Origin: Nocardia miyunensis NBRC 108239
Lineage (GTDB): Bacteria; Actinomycetota; Actinomycetes; Mycobacteriales; Mycobacteriaceae
Length of the DNA stretch: 64,000 nt
Direction: 5' to 3'
NCBI RefSeq assembly: GCF_001613065.1
Contig: NZ_BDBQ01000044.1
Span: 1 to 64,000 of the forward strand
The notes under the pieces were generated by a model. That model searched no databases. It saw only the letters and a list, made by a program, of their open reading frames with translations, and was not told the DNA's origin. This document shows, piece after piece, positions 26,430-35,007 of the stretch. A program made the position numbers and the translations under genes. Each line of letters starts with the position of its first letter. The first letter of the stretch is position 1.

Positions 26430-27347
26430 TTACCGGTCCGCCGTGGCGAGTTCGACGGCGTCGACGATGCTCGTGTCGACGAGTTCGGCGAATGGAGGCT
26501 CGGATCGAATCATCCCCTCCTGCTTCAGGATTCGCATCCAACGATCGGTCGCCGCCGCGTCGATTCGCGTGGTCTCCCAGGTTCGTGACCGTTTGATGCG
26601 CTCACAGGCCCGAAGCAGTGTGGGTGTCGCGATGCCCGGCCAGTGAGCGGTCAGCAGTGGTTCGAGTTCGGCGAGGCCGGTCGTCCGCAATCGCCGCATG
26701 GCTTCGCCCAGTGCGACGGTGAATCGGACGAGCCGGTCGGAGAGTTCCTCGACGCGGTCGGTGCGGCAGTAGTAGACGCTGTTGGGGCCGATACCACCGA
26801 CCTCGGTGTAATCGATCGCCGTGACTCCGGTTCCCTTGTCCTGCATCACTTGTGCGGTCGTGCTGTCCAGGACGATCGCGTCGCCGAGCCCGGCCTCGAA
26901 CAGTTCGACGAACATCGGCGTGGACAGGTCCCGCAGGAAGGTGATGCCCGCGGGATCGACTCCGGCCTCGCGGATCAGGCCCGCGGTGAACGCGTAGGGT
27001 GCGCTGCCGCCGATGCCCGGTGCGAGGACGGTGCGGCCGGTCAGATCCGCCCAGGAGAAGCCCTCGATCCGCTCCCGGGTTACCAGCGCCTTGGGGAACT
27101 GATGGTTCACCTGGGCGAATACGGTCAGTTCTCGCGGTGTCCCCCAGTACATTCCGGGCACCCACAGTCCGCCCAGGGCGATATCCGCCGCACCGCCGGC
27201 CAGATCGTCGAGCACGCCGGTCCACGGATCTTTCGCCGTCGCAACGACTTTCAAATCACGATCGGCGAAAAGCCCCAGGTGGTCGGCGAAGTACTGCGGC
27301 AGATAGTTCAGGCCGTGCGCGGTGGCGGATATCGTCAGGTCGAGCAT
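26430..27347 (-). CDS. NMT1/SsuA-type periplasmic-binding-fold protein without signal peptide
   Basis: 305 residues of the NMT1/THI5/SsuA fold (LNYLPQYFADHLGLFADRDLKV at the N-terminus, GGAADIALGG, then TGRTVLAPGIGGSAP). It starts at MLDLTISATAHG with AGGAGG 7 nt upstream and has neither a signal peptide nor a lipobox, and no ABC ATPase or permease is near. It may therefore be a cytoplasmic enzyme of this fold (as dihydroxyphthalate-decarboxylase-like or THI5-like proteins are) or a cytoplasmic sensor rather than a transporter subunit. It sits between the MFS transporter and the ornithine cyclodeaminase homologue. Confidence 0.78.
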   Translation of the reverse strand: MLDLTISATAHGLNYLPQYFADHLGLFADRDLKVVATAKDPWTGVLDDLAGGAADIALGGLWVPGMYWGTPRELTVFAQVNHQFPKALVTRERIEGFSWADLTGRTVLAPGIGGSAPYAFTAGLIREAGVDPAGITFLRDLSTPMFVELFEAGLGDAIVLDSTTAQVMQDKGTGVTAIDYTEVGGIGPNSVYYCRTDRVEELSDRLVRFTVALGEAMRRLRTTGLAELEPLLTAHWPGIATPTLLRACERIKRSRTWETTRIDAAATDRWMRILKQEGMIRSEPPFAELVDTSIVDAVELATADR

Positions 27348-27374
27348 CGGTGGGCCTCCTTGTGAGTGGGCGGG

Positions 27375-28835
27375 TTATGCGAGAGACGGTTCGGTGACGA
27401 CTTCCAGGGATTTGCCGAAGGTTTCGGGGCCGAAGCGCGCGGCCACGACCAGCAGCGCGTACATGACGGCGATCATCGCGAATACCCCTGCCACACCGGC
27501 CAGGTCGAAGAAGAACAAGGCCGCGAACGGCATCACCGCCCCGGCGACGTTGCCGATGCCGTTGACCACCGACGCGCCCATGGCGCGAATGGAGGTCGGG
27601 AACAGCTCCGGCGACCACACCGACAGCATCGTGTTCAACATCATCGTGAAGAACTGAAAGATCATGCCCAACACCAGGATCAGCGCCGTCGAGTGCGCGA
27701 AGACCGCGAAGGCGATCGCGGAGACGCAGCCCAGCACCGCGGCCGCGCTCACCGTGAACCGCCGCGGAACCCGTCCGGCCAGATACGAGGCGGCGCACGC
27801 GCCGAGCAGACTGCCGATATTCATGATCATGGTGAAGGCCAGCGAGTCCGACAGCGAATATCCTCTCGACTGCAACAGGATCGGCATCAGGAACAGCAGC
27901 GTCACCTGCGCGCCGAACGACATCCACGACGCCGCCCCGATGGCCGCGGTACGACGCAGATTCCGGCCCCGGAAGACCTCGAGGTAGGACGTGCCGCTGG
28001 CGGGTATCGCATCGGCCGCGGTCACGAAATGCCCTGCGGGACCGGGGTTCCGCAGTCCGGATACGGTACCGCTGGCCAACCGCGTCAAGCTGACGTTCGC
28101 GTCGTCGACCCGGCCCTTGGACAGCAGGAACCGTGGCGACTCGGGCAGATACCGGCGGAAGAACACCACGAGAACCGCAGGCACAGCGAGGATTACGTAC
28201 GCCCAGCGCCACGAGCTGTGATCCCCGCCGAGGGCGCCGTTGAGGGGCCCGAGCACCAGCAGGAAGAAGCCGAACGAGGCGATGTTCCCGACGCCACCCG
28301 AGGAGACGTTCAGCGTCGCCAGCAACGATCCGCGATGACGCGTGGCGACCAGTTCGGCGAGAATCGCCAGCCCGACGGTGAATTCGCCGCCCAGCCCGAT
28401 CCCGACGATCGCTCGGCTGGCCAACAGCATCTCGTAGTTCACCGCCGCGGCACTGATGAGCCCGCCCAGGGTGTAGACCAGCAGATTCAGGCTCAGCGCG
28501 GCGCGGCGTCCCCACCGGTCGGCGATGTACCCGCCGATCAGCCGCCCGACGAGGCCGCCGACCACGGTGACCGTGTTGATGAGGGTGAGCTGGGCGTTGC
28601 CGATGCCGAAGGACTCCTTCAGCAGCGTGCCCATGGCTCCGGTCGAGTTCTGTTCCAATGAGTCGAAGAACAGCCCGGCCATCAGCAGTGCTATGACGAT
28701 CGCTTGGACTCGGCCGAAGCCGATGCGATCCAGCGTCTCGGACAAGGCGGAGGACACAGGCTGGACGGCCGGAGATGCGGACGAGGTGGGCGCGGTAGCG
28801 ACTGGGGAAGGTTTGCCAGGCAGCGTGAGGGACAT
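27375..28835 (-). CDS. MFS transporter (sugar/aromatic acid porter type)
   Basis: 486 residues, 12 predicted helices with an Ala/Pro/Ser-rich N-terminal tail. The MFS signature is present in the loop after helix 2 (GGYIADRWGRRAAL), with the related YLPESPRFLLSKGR after helix 6 and LFPTSIRAMG in the second half, all typical of the metabolite:H+ symporter group. CGGAG precedes the ATG. It is first in a three-gene operon under the GntR-type regulator encoded just upstream. The substrate is probably an organic acid or amino compound. Confidence 0.87.
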   Translation of the reverse strand: MSLTLPGKPSPVATAPTSSASPAVQPVSSALSETLDRIGFGRVQAIVIALLMAGLFFDSLEQNSTGAMGTLLKESFGIGNAQLTLINTVTVVGGLVGRLIGGYIADRWGRRAALSLNLLVYTLGGLISAAAVNYEMLLASRAIVGIGLGGEFTVGLAILAELVATRHRGSLLATLNVSSGGVGNIASFGFFLLVLGPLNGALGGDHSSWRWAYVILAVPAVLVVFFRRYLPESPRFLLSKGRVDDANVSLTRLASGTVSGLRNPGPAGHFVTAADAIPASGTSYLEVFRGRNLRRTAAIGAASWMSFGAQVTLLFLMPILLQSRGYSLSDSLAFTMIMNIGSLLGACAASYLAGRVPRRFTVSAAAVLGCVSAIAFAVFAHSTALILVLGMIFQFFTMMLNTMLSVWSPELFPTSIRAMGASVVNGIGNVAGAVMPFAALFFFDLAGVAGVFAMIAVMYALLVVAARFGPETFGKSLEVVTEPSLA

Positions 28836-28927
28836 GTCGGAACTCCGAACACAGGGAGTGTGGCACCGACACCGGTTGTGTCGGCGAGCCGACTTCGCAG
28901 CGGAACTGGAATCGAACTGCCTCTAGT

Positions 28928-29009
28928 TGTATACAGTCCTAGTGACAAAATTGTTTCTCCACTGCTACTTCACGTTAAGTAACCGATATATCCCTCTGTA
29001 CTGTATACC
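28928..29009 (-). promoter_or_regulatory. Two TGTATAC-type GntR operator candidates
   Basis: TGTATACA (28928-28935, itself a palindrome) and TGTATACC (29002-29009) lie 66 bp apart in the AT-rich gap between the GntR gene and the MFS gene. As a pair, GTATACAGT (28929-28937) and ACTGTATAC (29000-29008) form a perfect 9-bp inverted repeat. TGTATACA-type sites are typical of FadR/VanR-subfamily GntR proteins. Confidence 0.6.
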
Positions 29010-29023
29010 ATCTGAGCGGGTGG

Positions 29024-29632
29024 CTACCGATCGAACTCGGCGGTGAAGAACCGTTCGTCGCGCCGCAGATGCTCATCCATGAGGTAACCCGCCTGTGCGA
29101 CAGCGCCATTGAGGATCGCGATCGCCACCGCGCGGTGATCCGTGATGGAGGTCTCGCGGTCGTGACCCAGCCCCCACTGCACCCGCTCGCTGAGGCTGGC
29201 GAGCATCTCCCGCAGATGCCCGTTACCGGCGGCGATCGCGATCAGCTCGTGCAGCGAGGGTCCAGCGCTCGCCACCTCCCCCGAGAGGTCGTCGGCGATC
29301 TCGCGCAACTCCCCCGCGACCGTGCCGCCCCGATTCTCCGCAGCCAGCTGAGCTGCGAAAACCTCGAGCCCCCGCCGCACCTGAAGCAACTCACGGCCGT
29401 CGTGGAGCAGTGACTCCGAGACCGTCGCGCCCCGATGCCGCACGATCGTGACGAAACCCTCGGACTGCAAACGAGCGAGCGCCTCGCGCACCGGAATCCG
29501 CGACACCCCGTACCGCTTGGCTATCGTCCCCTCGACCAGCCGCTCCCCGGCCGACAACCGACCGGCAAGGATCTCCGCGCGCAACGCCCGAGCGATCGCA
29601 TCCCCCGACGAATCCTCGGCCGAATCTGCCAT
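29024..29632 (-). CDS. GntR-family regulator, FadR/VanR (FCD) subfamily
   Basis: 202 residues. The winged helix-turn-helix spans about 10-75 (IAKRYGVSRIPVREALARLQSEGFV) and an all-helical FCD ligand domain follows. FCD regulators bind small organic acids or amino acids. It lies directly upstream of the MFS, binding-fold protein and cyclodeaminase genes on the same strand, with two candidate operators between, so it probably represses that operon in the absence of its substrate. Confidence 0.9.
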   Translation of the reverse strand: MADSAEDSSGDAIARALRAEILAGRLSAGERLVEGTIAKRYGVSRIPVREALARLQSEGFVTIVRHRGATVSESLLHDGRELLQVRRGLEVFAAQLAAENRGGTVAGELREIADDLSGEVASAGPSLHELIAIAAGNGHLREMLASLSERVQWGLGHDRETSITDHRAVAIAILNGAVAQAGYLMDEHLRRDERFFTAEFDR

Positions 29633-29751
29633 CCCCGCAGCATAAGCGGCTCTCGCCGGTGGGCCGCGCGGAGGTGCCGGTGGTGTGCCCTGTCACAACG
29701 GATCCGCAGGTCCGAGTCTCCGCCGCCTCCGGGTGCGGAAAGCCATTGTCC

Positions 29752-29764
29752 GGCAATAATTGCC
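29752..29764. promoter_or_regulatory. Palindrome GGCAAT-A-ATTGCC
   Basis: Perfect 6-bp arms with a 1-nt centre, between the divergent GntR gene and the WXG100 module, about 100 bp upstream of the first WXG100 start. It is a candidate operator for the ESX toxin module or for gntR. Confidence 0.4.
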
Positions 29765-29865
29765 GCAGTCGTGCTCACAAGCGTTCGAGGCCGTGCGCAG
29801 CGGGAGCAACTACTCCGACGCTTCGGCATAGACCTCCGCGGTTGGCCTGAGCTATGGTCGAGCAC

Positions 29866-30201
29866 ATGAGCGGGAGCGGGGGACCGTCCGGAGTAGGTCA
29901 GAACCTGTCGGTTGTTCCAGAGGATGTACAGGCAGTCGGCCGATACGCATACGACATCGCTGACACGATGAAACAGGCCCTGGCCTCCGCCGCTCGCGAG
30001 GTCGACCAGTTGCTGTCCTCCAGCTGGAAGGGCGATCTCGCCGATGAGTTCTCGTCGGGCTGGAGCGAAACTCACGACGGCGGCAAGCAACTCCTGCAAG
30101 ATCTGACCGCGTTGGCAGAAAAACTCGGTGTCACAGCCGACGCCTATCAGTCCACCGATACCTCCAACGCCTCCCACATCTCCAGTCTGGACCTGCCGTG
30201 A
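29866..30201 (+). CDS. WXG100 (ESAT-6-like) family protein
   Basis: 111 residues of two-helix type with the central WxG turn in SSSWKGDLADEF. Such proteins are secreted as helical-hairpin dimers by type VII (ESX) systems, or serve as export partners of larger substrates. I start at ATG 29866 (MSGSGGPSGVG); a -10-like TATGGT lies 7 nt upstream, so it may be leaderless. ATG 29854 is the alternative. Its TGA overlaps the next start (GTGA). It is the first gene of a four-gene chain with 4-bp overlaps. Confidence 0.85.
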   Translation: MSGSGGPSGVGQNLSVVPEDVQAVGRYAYDIADTMKQALASAAREVDQLLSSSWKGDLADEFSSGWSETHDGGKQLLQDLTALAEKLGVTADAYQSTDTSNASHISSLDLP

Positions 30202-30503
30202 GTTCGGAGTTCACCGTAGATCTCGAGCAACTCGACCGGATCGTCTCTCGCCTGAGCGGACTGGCCGAATTTCTGCATGATCATCTGAACGAGCTCGACC
30301 GCAAGGTTCGTACGCTCTCGGGTGGCAGCTGGGAAAGCAAGGCCGCGAGTGCGTACAACGATGCCCACACAGCCTGGCTGTCCAGCGCCCGCGAGTTCGC
30401 CGAGGGCGTCGCGACGATGAGCGACGCCGCACAGAAGGCCCACGGACGCTATACCAATGCGGTCGATGTAAACCGCCGGATCCTGCAGTCCGGGCAGGCA
30501 TGA
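30198..30503 (+). CDS. WXG100 (ESAT-6-like) family protein, second copy
   Basis: 101 residues, helix-turn-helix hairpin with the WxG-type turn in SGGSWESKAASAY. GTG start at 30198 overlaps the first WXG100 stop; its own stop overlaps the toxin start (ATGA at 30500-30503). The pair probably forms a heterodimer that accompanies the toxin through an ESX machine encoded elsewhere. Confidence 0.88.
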   Translation: MSSEFTVDLEQLDRIVSRLSGLAEFLHDHLNELDRKVRTLSGGSWESKAASAYNDAHTAWLSSAREFAEGVATMSDAAQKAHGRYTNAVDVNRRILQSGQA

Positions 30504-31843
30504 TCGTCGACTGGCAGGTCTACTACGACGCCGCCAAGAAGTGCCACGACCTCGCCGACGACCTGCGCAGCGCCGATAAACCCATACACCAGGCGGTCAA
30601 GGGTCAGTGCGCGGGAATGGCAGGAGACGCGCCGGGCTGCAAGGAGTGGGGCAGGGCATATGACAAATCCGCTCAGCAGACATTGCAGGCATGTTCCAGC
30701 CTGGCCAATGCCCTCACCAACTACGGATCAGTCCTGTACGCGATGGGTTACAACTACGGAATCGCGAACAAGAGCAATCCGGCACCGCCGCAACCGAGTG
30801 TCGCCCAGGTAGGTGAGTACCAGGTCCAGGTTCCGTCGTCCGTGGCCGACAACGGAATTGGATTCGCGGACCACGGTGGGGTCAAAGCGTTCTTCGACAG
30901 ACTCGTAGCAAAAGTGTTGTCCGCCTTCGGAAAACTCCCCAACGGAGACGCCACCAAACTCAGCGCAGCCCACACCACCTGGAATACCTTCGCCAACCAT
31001 GACACGATAACCGATGCCGCTGGCCATATCTCGGCGATCTCGGCCCAGTTCGACCACATGGACGACGCCACCAACCGGCAACTGCTCCAGGACCATTTCA
31101 CCACCCTGAAGACCAGTGCGGACACCGTCTCCACCGCAGCCAAGGCCATGGCCGGACCGGTCGGCGACTATCACGACGCCACGGTAGCCCTCGGCCATGA
31201 CACGTCGAGCAAGATAAACACCCTCGAGTTGACTATCGCCGTCACCGCCATCGCCGGCGGCGTAATGGCCCTGTTCAGTCTCGGCACTTCCGCCGCCGCG
31301 GCCACTGCCGCGATCGACGCCGATGTGGTCGCCACCGTCGAAGCCATCGAAACCACCTATCAGGCCAGCCGCATGACCAAGGTCATCGGTTTGACCAGCC
31401 TGGCCGCCGGTGCGGTCGGCGTCATCGACGCCTTCCACGCCATCCCTGTAGTCGATCTCGACAAGGCCGTGAAGAACCTCGCCGCGATCATCGCCATGAA
31501 GGCAATTATCGACGCAGAAGGCACTGGTGACGGCGACAACGCCGAGCTACCCAATGTGCGCGATCCGAAGACATTCGATCCTCAATCACTTACCGGGAAA
31601 ACTATGGAGGAAGTCGCAAAAGGCATACCGTCCGACTGGACTCAGTCGCCAAGCAAGAGCGGCGACGGAACCGTGTATCGTGATCCGCAAAATTTCGGGC
31701 GCCAGATCAGGATCATGCCCGGATACACCGACGGGAACCGACCCAACCCTCTCACCCACGGACCCTATGTTGAGGTGTCACAGAACGGAGGCACAACTAA
31801 AGTGCCATTAGCAGGAAATCCAACTCTCGGAGGATCGAAATGA
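30500..31843 (+). CDS. ESX-linked polymorphic toxin
   Basis: 447 residues. An N-terminal helical export-type domain (1-90, with WGRAYDKSAQQ) is followed by a Pro linker, a helical middle, a hydrophobic stretch (about 240-270, TIAVTAIAGGVMALFSLGTS) and an Asp/Gly linker. A C-terminal domain (about 360-440) contains IPSDWTQSPSKSGDGTVY, GRQIRIMPG and HGPYVEVSQNG. That last block recurs at the C-termini of actinobacterial and CDI-type toxins and is probably a ribonuclease-like module, but I cannot name the family. The 3' end overlaps a small gene by ATGA, the usual toxin-immunity arrangement. Confidence 0.8.
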   Translation: MIVDWQVYYDAAKKCHDLADDLRSADKPIHQAVKGQCAGMAGDAPGCKEWGRAYDKSAQQTLQACSSLANALTNYGSVLYAMGYNYGIANKSNPAPPQPSVAQVGEYQVQVPSSVADNGIGFADHGGVKAFFDRLVAKVLSAFGKLPNGDATKLSAAHTTWNTFANHDTITDAAGHISAISAQFDHMDDATNRQLLQDHFTTLKTSADTVSTAAKAMAGPVGDYHDATVALGHDTSSKINTLELTIAVTAIAGGVMALFSLGTSAAAATAAIDADVVATVEAIETTYQASRMTKVIGLTSLAAGAVGVIDAFHAIPVVDLDKAVKNLAAIIAMKAIIDAEGTGDGDNAELPNVRDPKTFDPQSLTGKTMEEVAKGIPSDWTQSPSKSGDGTVYRDPQNFGRQIRIMPGYTDGNRPNPLTHGPYVEVSQNGGTTKVPLAGNPTLGGSK

Positions 31844-32241
31844 GCTCTGCGATCTACCTGCGGCTGTTACAAGAGGCCATCGACCATCTAGAAATGGACG
31901 ATGTCGGTATATACGAAATTCTCTGGCTCGCCAGAGGATCTGAATTTAATCTTGACGACGTTACCGCAAAAGAACTGACACGCACTGTCGTAAACCAGCT
32001 ACTGTCGGACGGCACAGCGCGTCTCATCATCTTAAAATGGCCCACGCACGAGATCACTGTCCAGGAGCCACAGAACGTCGACCTCAATCTAGACAGTATA
32101 TTCGAACCAAATTCAGATAATGAGTATCTGGGACTGACCGCAGACGATATCCATGATATTAAATCAAACACACCAGGACGGGACGATGGAGCATCCGCGA
32201 GAAGAATAGACCCCACGCAATCCAGCCTTGACCTGCCGTGA
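31840..32241 (+). CDS. Candidate immunity protein for the ESX toxin
   Basis: 133 residues, acidic, predicted helical, no recognised family. It overlaps the toxin stop by 4 bp and is visibly richer in A/T than the surrounding genes, both typical of immunity genes of polymorphic toxins. Its last residues, SSLDLP, and the following TGAG repeat the end of the first WXG100 gene almost exactly at DNA level (30180-30202 against 32222-32243), so the natural C-terminus has probably been replaced by recombination. Confidence 0.7.
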   Translation: MSSAIYLRLLQEAIDHLEMDDVGIYEILWLARGSEFNLDDVTAKELTRTVVNQLLSDGTARLIILKWPTHEITVQEPQNVDLNLDSIFEPNSDNEYLGLTADDIHDIKSNTPGRDDGASARRIDPTQSSLDLP

Positions 32242-32607
32242 GGGATAAACTTGAACATTTCCTCCTGTGTGAGTTGTCGGATGACTGGGCACCGATCTTC
32301 GCTGCCGCCCAGGGCGATTCGATGAGATGTACAGAGGGAGCTCGAGCTGCTTGCCCGACTGGGATCCGCTTGCGCTCACCGGACGGACCTTCACCGACGA
32401 CATGCCGGGGCCTGCCGGCGATACGGCCATACGGGCGGATTACCGGAGACGATCCGGCCCGAATCCCGTTGCCGGTCATACCTTTCGGCGAATCACAGGG
32501 CATGGCCAGCGACCAAAACCGCAAGGAGCCCGAAGGATTCGCTCGGGTTCCCTCAGTGTCGGTGCGCCGCAACCTGCTCGATTGCGCCACTGGCAGCCGG
32601 TGCCCGA
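32238..32607 (+). pseudogene. Decayed continuation of the toxin/immunity array
   Basis: A GTG at 32238 overlaps the immunity stop (GTGA) and opens a convincing start, MRDKLEHFLLCELSDDWAPI. After about 25 codons the reading frame loses any coherent protein character and runs into the 3' end of the convergent YeiH gene. It is most likely the 5' end of a further small gene, truncated when the cassette rearranged. Confidence 0.45.
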
Positions 32608-33714
32608 TCAGTCGGCCACGCCCCAATGCAACACGCGCACGGTGAACAGCACCAACCCCAGCGACACCGTCGCGACCACGACCAGCCCGACCACCGCCAC
32701 CGCCAGCGGACGCCAGCCCGTGCGGCCGAGTTCACGGAAGTCGGTGTTCAGCCCGACTCCGGCGAAGGTGAGCAGGAACGCCCACTTCGACACGTTGCCC
32801 AGATTGGTGAGCTGTGCCTTGTCGATCCAGTGCACTGTCGCCAGCGCGGACACCGCCAGGAAGCCGAGCACGAACTTGGGAAACTTCTCCCACACGAACG
32901 CCGCCTTGGCGCGCAGTCCGGGGGCGAGCGCGTCGGCCTCGCCGCGCGCGGCCCAGAACAGGGCGAAGCCCAGCACGACGAACCCGATCAGCGCGTTGCG
33001 GGTCGACTTCACCAGCACGGCCACCTTGCCCGCGGCATCGGAGTAGGCATAGCCGGTAGCGGTGGTCTCGGCGGTGTTGTCGACGGCCAGGCCCGCCCAC
33101 AGCCCGAATTCGTGATCGGTCAGGCCCAGGCCATGGCCGAGCGCGGGCAGTGTGAACAGCGCGACCGCGCCCAGGGTGAGAATGGCCGCGATGGCGTAGC
33201 CGACATCGGCATTGCGGGCGCGGATGGTGCCACGCGCGGCGACGATGGCCGAGACACCGCAGATCGAGGTGCCGATCGCCAGCAGTGAGCCGAGCTTGCC
33301 GGACAGGTTCAGCAGCCGCGCGACGGTCAGGATGATCGCGCCCGCCACCGTCATATCGATCAGGATCAGCACGAAGCTGGTGCCGCCCAGCTTCGCGACG
33401 TCGCCGAGGACGAAGCGGGAACCCAAGGCGACGATGCCCGCCTTCAGCCAGAACTCGTAACTTCCGATACCGGGCTTGAAAATCCGGTGCACGCCAACGG
33501 TATTGGCGATGATCAGCCCGAATATGATGGCCCACAGCACGTATTCGATATCGGGAAAGCGCCAGTGGTGATCCTTGACCACGGCGTTCACCCAGATTTC
33601 GGTGTACTTGCCGAGCAGGCCGACCGCGATCAGCAGAACGATACCGGGCAGGTAGGCGAGCGGACCCCGGAGCCGCCCGGTTTCCGCTGCCGGAGTAGGT
33701 GTTTCGGTGCTCAT
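32608..33714 (-). CDS. YeiH/UPF0324-family membrane protein (putative sulfate exporter family)
   Basis: 368 residues, about ten membrane helices, with the family's conserved [17 protein letters not shown] and [18 protein letters not shown] segments. The family is annotated as putative sulfate or organic-anion exporters; the true substrate is unproven. ATG at 33714, 4 bp after the stop of a 53-residue membrane protein with which it forms an operon. Confidence 0.87.
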   Translation of the reverse strand: MSTETPTPAAETGRLRGPLAYLPGIVLLIAVGLLGKYTEIWVNAVVKDHHWRFPDIEYVLWAIIFGLIIANTVGVHRIFKPGIGSYEFWLKAGIVALGSRFVLGDVAKLGGTSFVLILIDMTVAGAIILTVARLLNLSGKLGSLLAIGTSICGVSAIVAARGTIRARNADVGYAIAAILTLGAVALFTLPALGHGLGLTDHEFGLWAGLAVDNTAETTATGYAYSDAAGKVAVLVKSTRNALIGFVVLGFALFWAARGEADALAPGLRAKAAFVWEKFPKFVLGFLAVSALATVHWIDKAQLTNLGNVSKWAFLLTFAGVGLNTDFRELGRTGWRPLAVAVVGLVVVATVSLGLVLFTVRVLHWGVAD

Positions 33715-33718
33715 CGGA

Positions 33719-33880
33719 TCACCACGGAATCTTCGGCAGGACCCCGGCGACCGCGAGCAGCACGAACGCTCCCGCGACGATCACCGCCCACCAGTCCACG
33801 CCGATACGCTGGACCACGGACGTTTCCGGGGAGTTCGACCCCGATCCCTCCGGGCTGGACACCGCATCCGGTTCACTCAT
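33719..33880 (-). CDS. Small single-pass membrane protein upstream of yeiH
   Basis: 53 residues: an acidic Ser/Glu-rich N-terminus, then one hydrophobic helix ([19 protein letters not shown]) and the ending PKIPW. ATG at 33880 with GAGGGAG 6 nt before. It is co-transcribed with the YeiH-type transporter, with 4 bp between, and is probably a small accessory subunit. Confidence 0.7.
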   Translation of the reverse strand: MSEPDAVSSPEGSGSNSPETSVVQRIGVDWWAVIVAGAFVLLAVAGVLPKIPW

Positions 33881-34081
33881 GGCCGACTCCCTCATCACGG
33901 CGACAGCAGCGCACTCCGCTGCGATCAGCAGCAATGGTGAAGGGGACCGCGCTCCCGCAGAAGTGATCGAATCAGCGGGATTCGAAGAGGAGCGGTCCGA
34001 CGACGAGATTCCCGAGGATGATGACGCGCCCATCGACCACCACCGGCCCAGCATCGACCAACCGCCGAGACCTCGCCGACC

Positions 34082-34295
34082 TCACTCGAAATCCCCTGCT
34101 GCGGAAGCCAACTGGCGAAGGTCATCCACCATCGAAATGAACTTTCCAGTCGTGGTTCAATTCTTCGTCGAGACGAGTTGCGAGGTGTCGACCAAGACGC
34201 TTGCTTCCGTCCCGCTTGCGGAGTTCAACCTCCCGACCTGCCGTGAAGTCGCCTGCAATATCGCCAACCACGAAGGGGGTGGGCCTGAAGCTCAC
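34082..34295 (-). pseudogene. Small frame after the decayed toxin, probably frameshifted
   Basis: A GTG at 34295 overlaps the end of the decayed toxin frame (GTGA) and encodes 57 residues (starts MSFRPTPFVVGDIAGD) to 34122. At that point ATGGTGGATGA restarts another frame at 34132, reading MVDDLRQLASAAGDFE to 34082. Codon use in both parts looks genuine. A single-base shift near 34130 would join them into about 70 residues. It occupies the immunity position of the old cassette; the family is unknown. Confidence 0.45.
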
Positions 34296-34688
34296 CGGGA
34301 AGAGTTCCTAACCAATCCCGCCCGATACTGGTCAATACGAACCTTTTCGTCCTGATGCCCGTTCGGCCGGCCCAGAGCAACCGCATCTTTGATGATCGAC
34401 CAACCGAAAGGCTCGGGAATTCCATTTCCCAGCAGCCGAATACGTCACGTGGCGGGACAGGGATCATGGGCCAGCTGCGGGGCGGGCGGAGACGGCAGTT
34501 TGCTGTGGTTGGCGGCGTTCTCGGCAACTTGGTGATTGTAGGCACCGACGACGATCAGGTTCCGGGTCTGCCCACACCCGGTGACAAGCTTCGCGGACAC
34601 CGAAAACGCCTGCTGGGCAGCCTTGTCGTACGTGCTCGCCCACTGCTGGCCGGTACTGTCCTCACCCGCCACGCACGCAAGCACCATC
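34292..34688 (-). pseudogene. Remnant of a second ESX-type toxin
   Basis: Minus-strand frame containing GQQWASTYDKAAQQAFSVSA, clearly homologous to residues 48-70 of the intact toxin at 30500 (EWGRAYDKSAQQTLQACSS). It reads on to a TGA at 34445-34447, then continues in the same frame with GNGIPEPFGWSIIKDAVALG and RPNGHQD, a motif series of actinobacterial ESX substrates, up to 34292. The 5' end is missing and is fused at about 34690 to a broken DUF397 copy; no toxin domain is left. Confidence 0.65.
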
Positions 34689-34772
34689 GAGATAAGCCAC
34701 CTCGACACATTCCTTCTGCGAACTGCTGCGGCTGGACTTGAACCACTTCGCCCCGGACAGATCGACGCTCAT
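34662..34772 (-). pseudogene. Truncated DUF397 duplicate
   Basis: ATG at 34772 encodes MSVDLSGAKWFKSSRSSSQK and matches the intact DUF397 gene (34801-35007) for about 30 codons. It then breaks off at about 34690, where the toxin remnant begins, and stops at 34662. Upstream GCAAGGGAGTAC is also duplicated (compare 35014-35026), so the repeated unit includes the tail of the XRE gene. This marks a recombination junction. Confidence 0.75.
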
Positions 34773-34800
34773 GCTCGTACTCCCTTGCTAGCGAAGGGAT

Positions 34801-35007
34801 TCAAGCACGATCGAAGGTTCCGCCCTGGACTCCCTGAGTAAAAGCGTCCCACTCGGACGGCTCGAAAACCAGGGCTGGACCCGTCGGGTTCTTGGAGTCA
34901 CGTACCCCCACCATGCCCTCATCGAGATGGGCGACTTCCACGCAATCCTTGGTCGAGCTGCTGCGGCTGGACTTGTACCACTTGGCCCCGGACAGGTCGA
35001 TGCTCAC
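34801..35007 (-). CDS. DUF397 protein
   Basis: 68 residues with the DUF397 pattern: DLSGAKWYKSSRSSS, CVEVAHL, VGVRDSKNPTGPALVF and the ending W..F..GV. DUF397 proteins are small partners of XRE/DUF5753 regulators in actinobacteria and control development or secondary metabolism. It overlaps the upstream XRE gene by ATGA (35004-35007). Confidence 0.92.
   Translation of the reverse strand: MSIDLSGAKWYKSSRSSSTKDCVEVAHLDEGMVGVRDSKNPTGPALVFEPSEWDAFTQGVQGGTFDRA

Noticed and set aside
34236-34247. Third copy of the GACCTGCCGTGA string seen at the WXG100 and immunity gene ends
   Set aside because: Only 12 bases match and it is not at a gene end in a plausible frame; chance in GC-rich DNA is likely.
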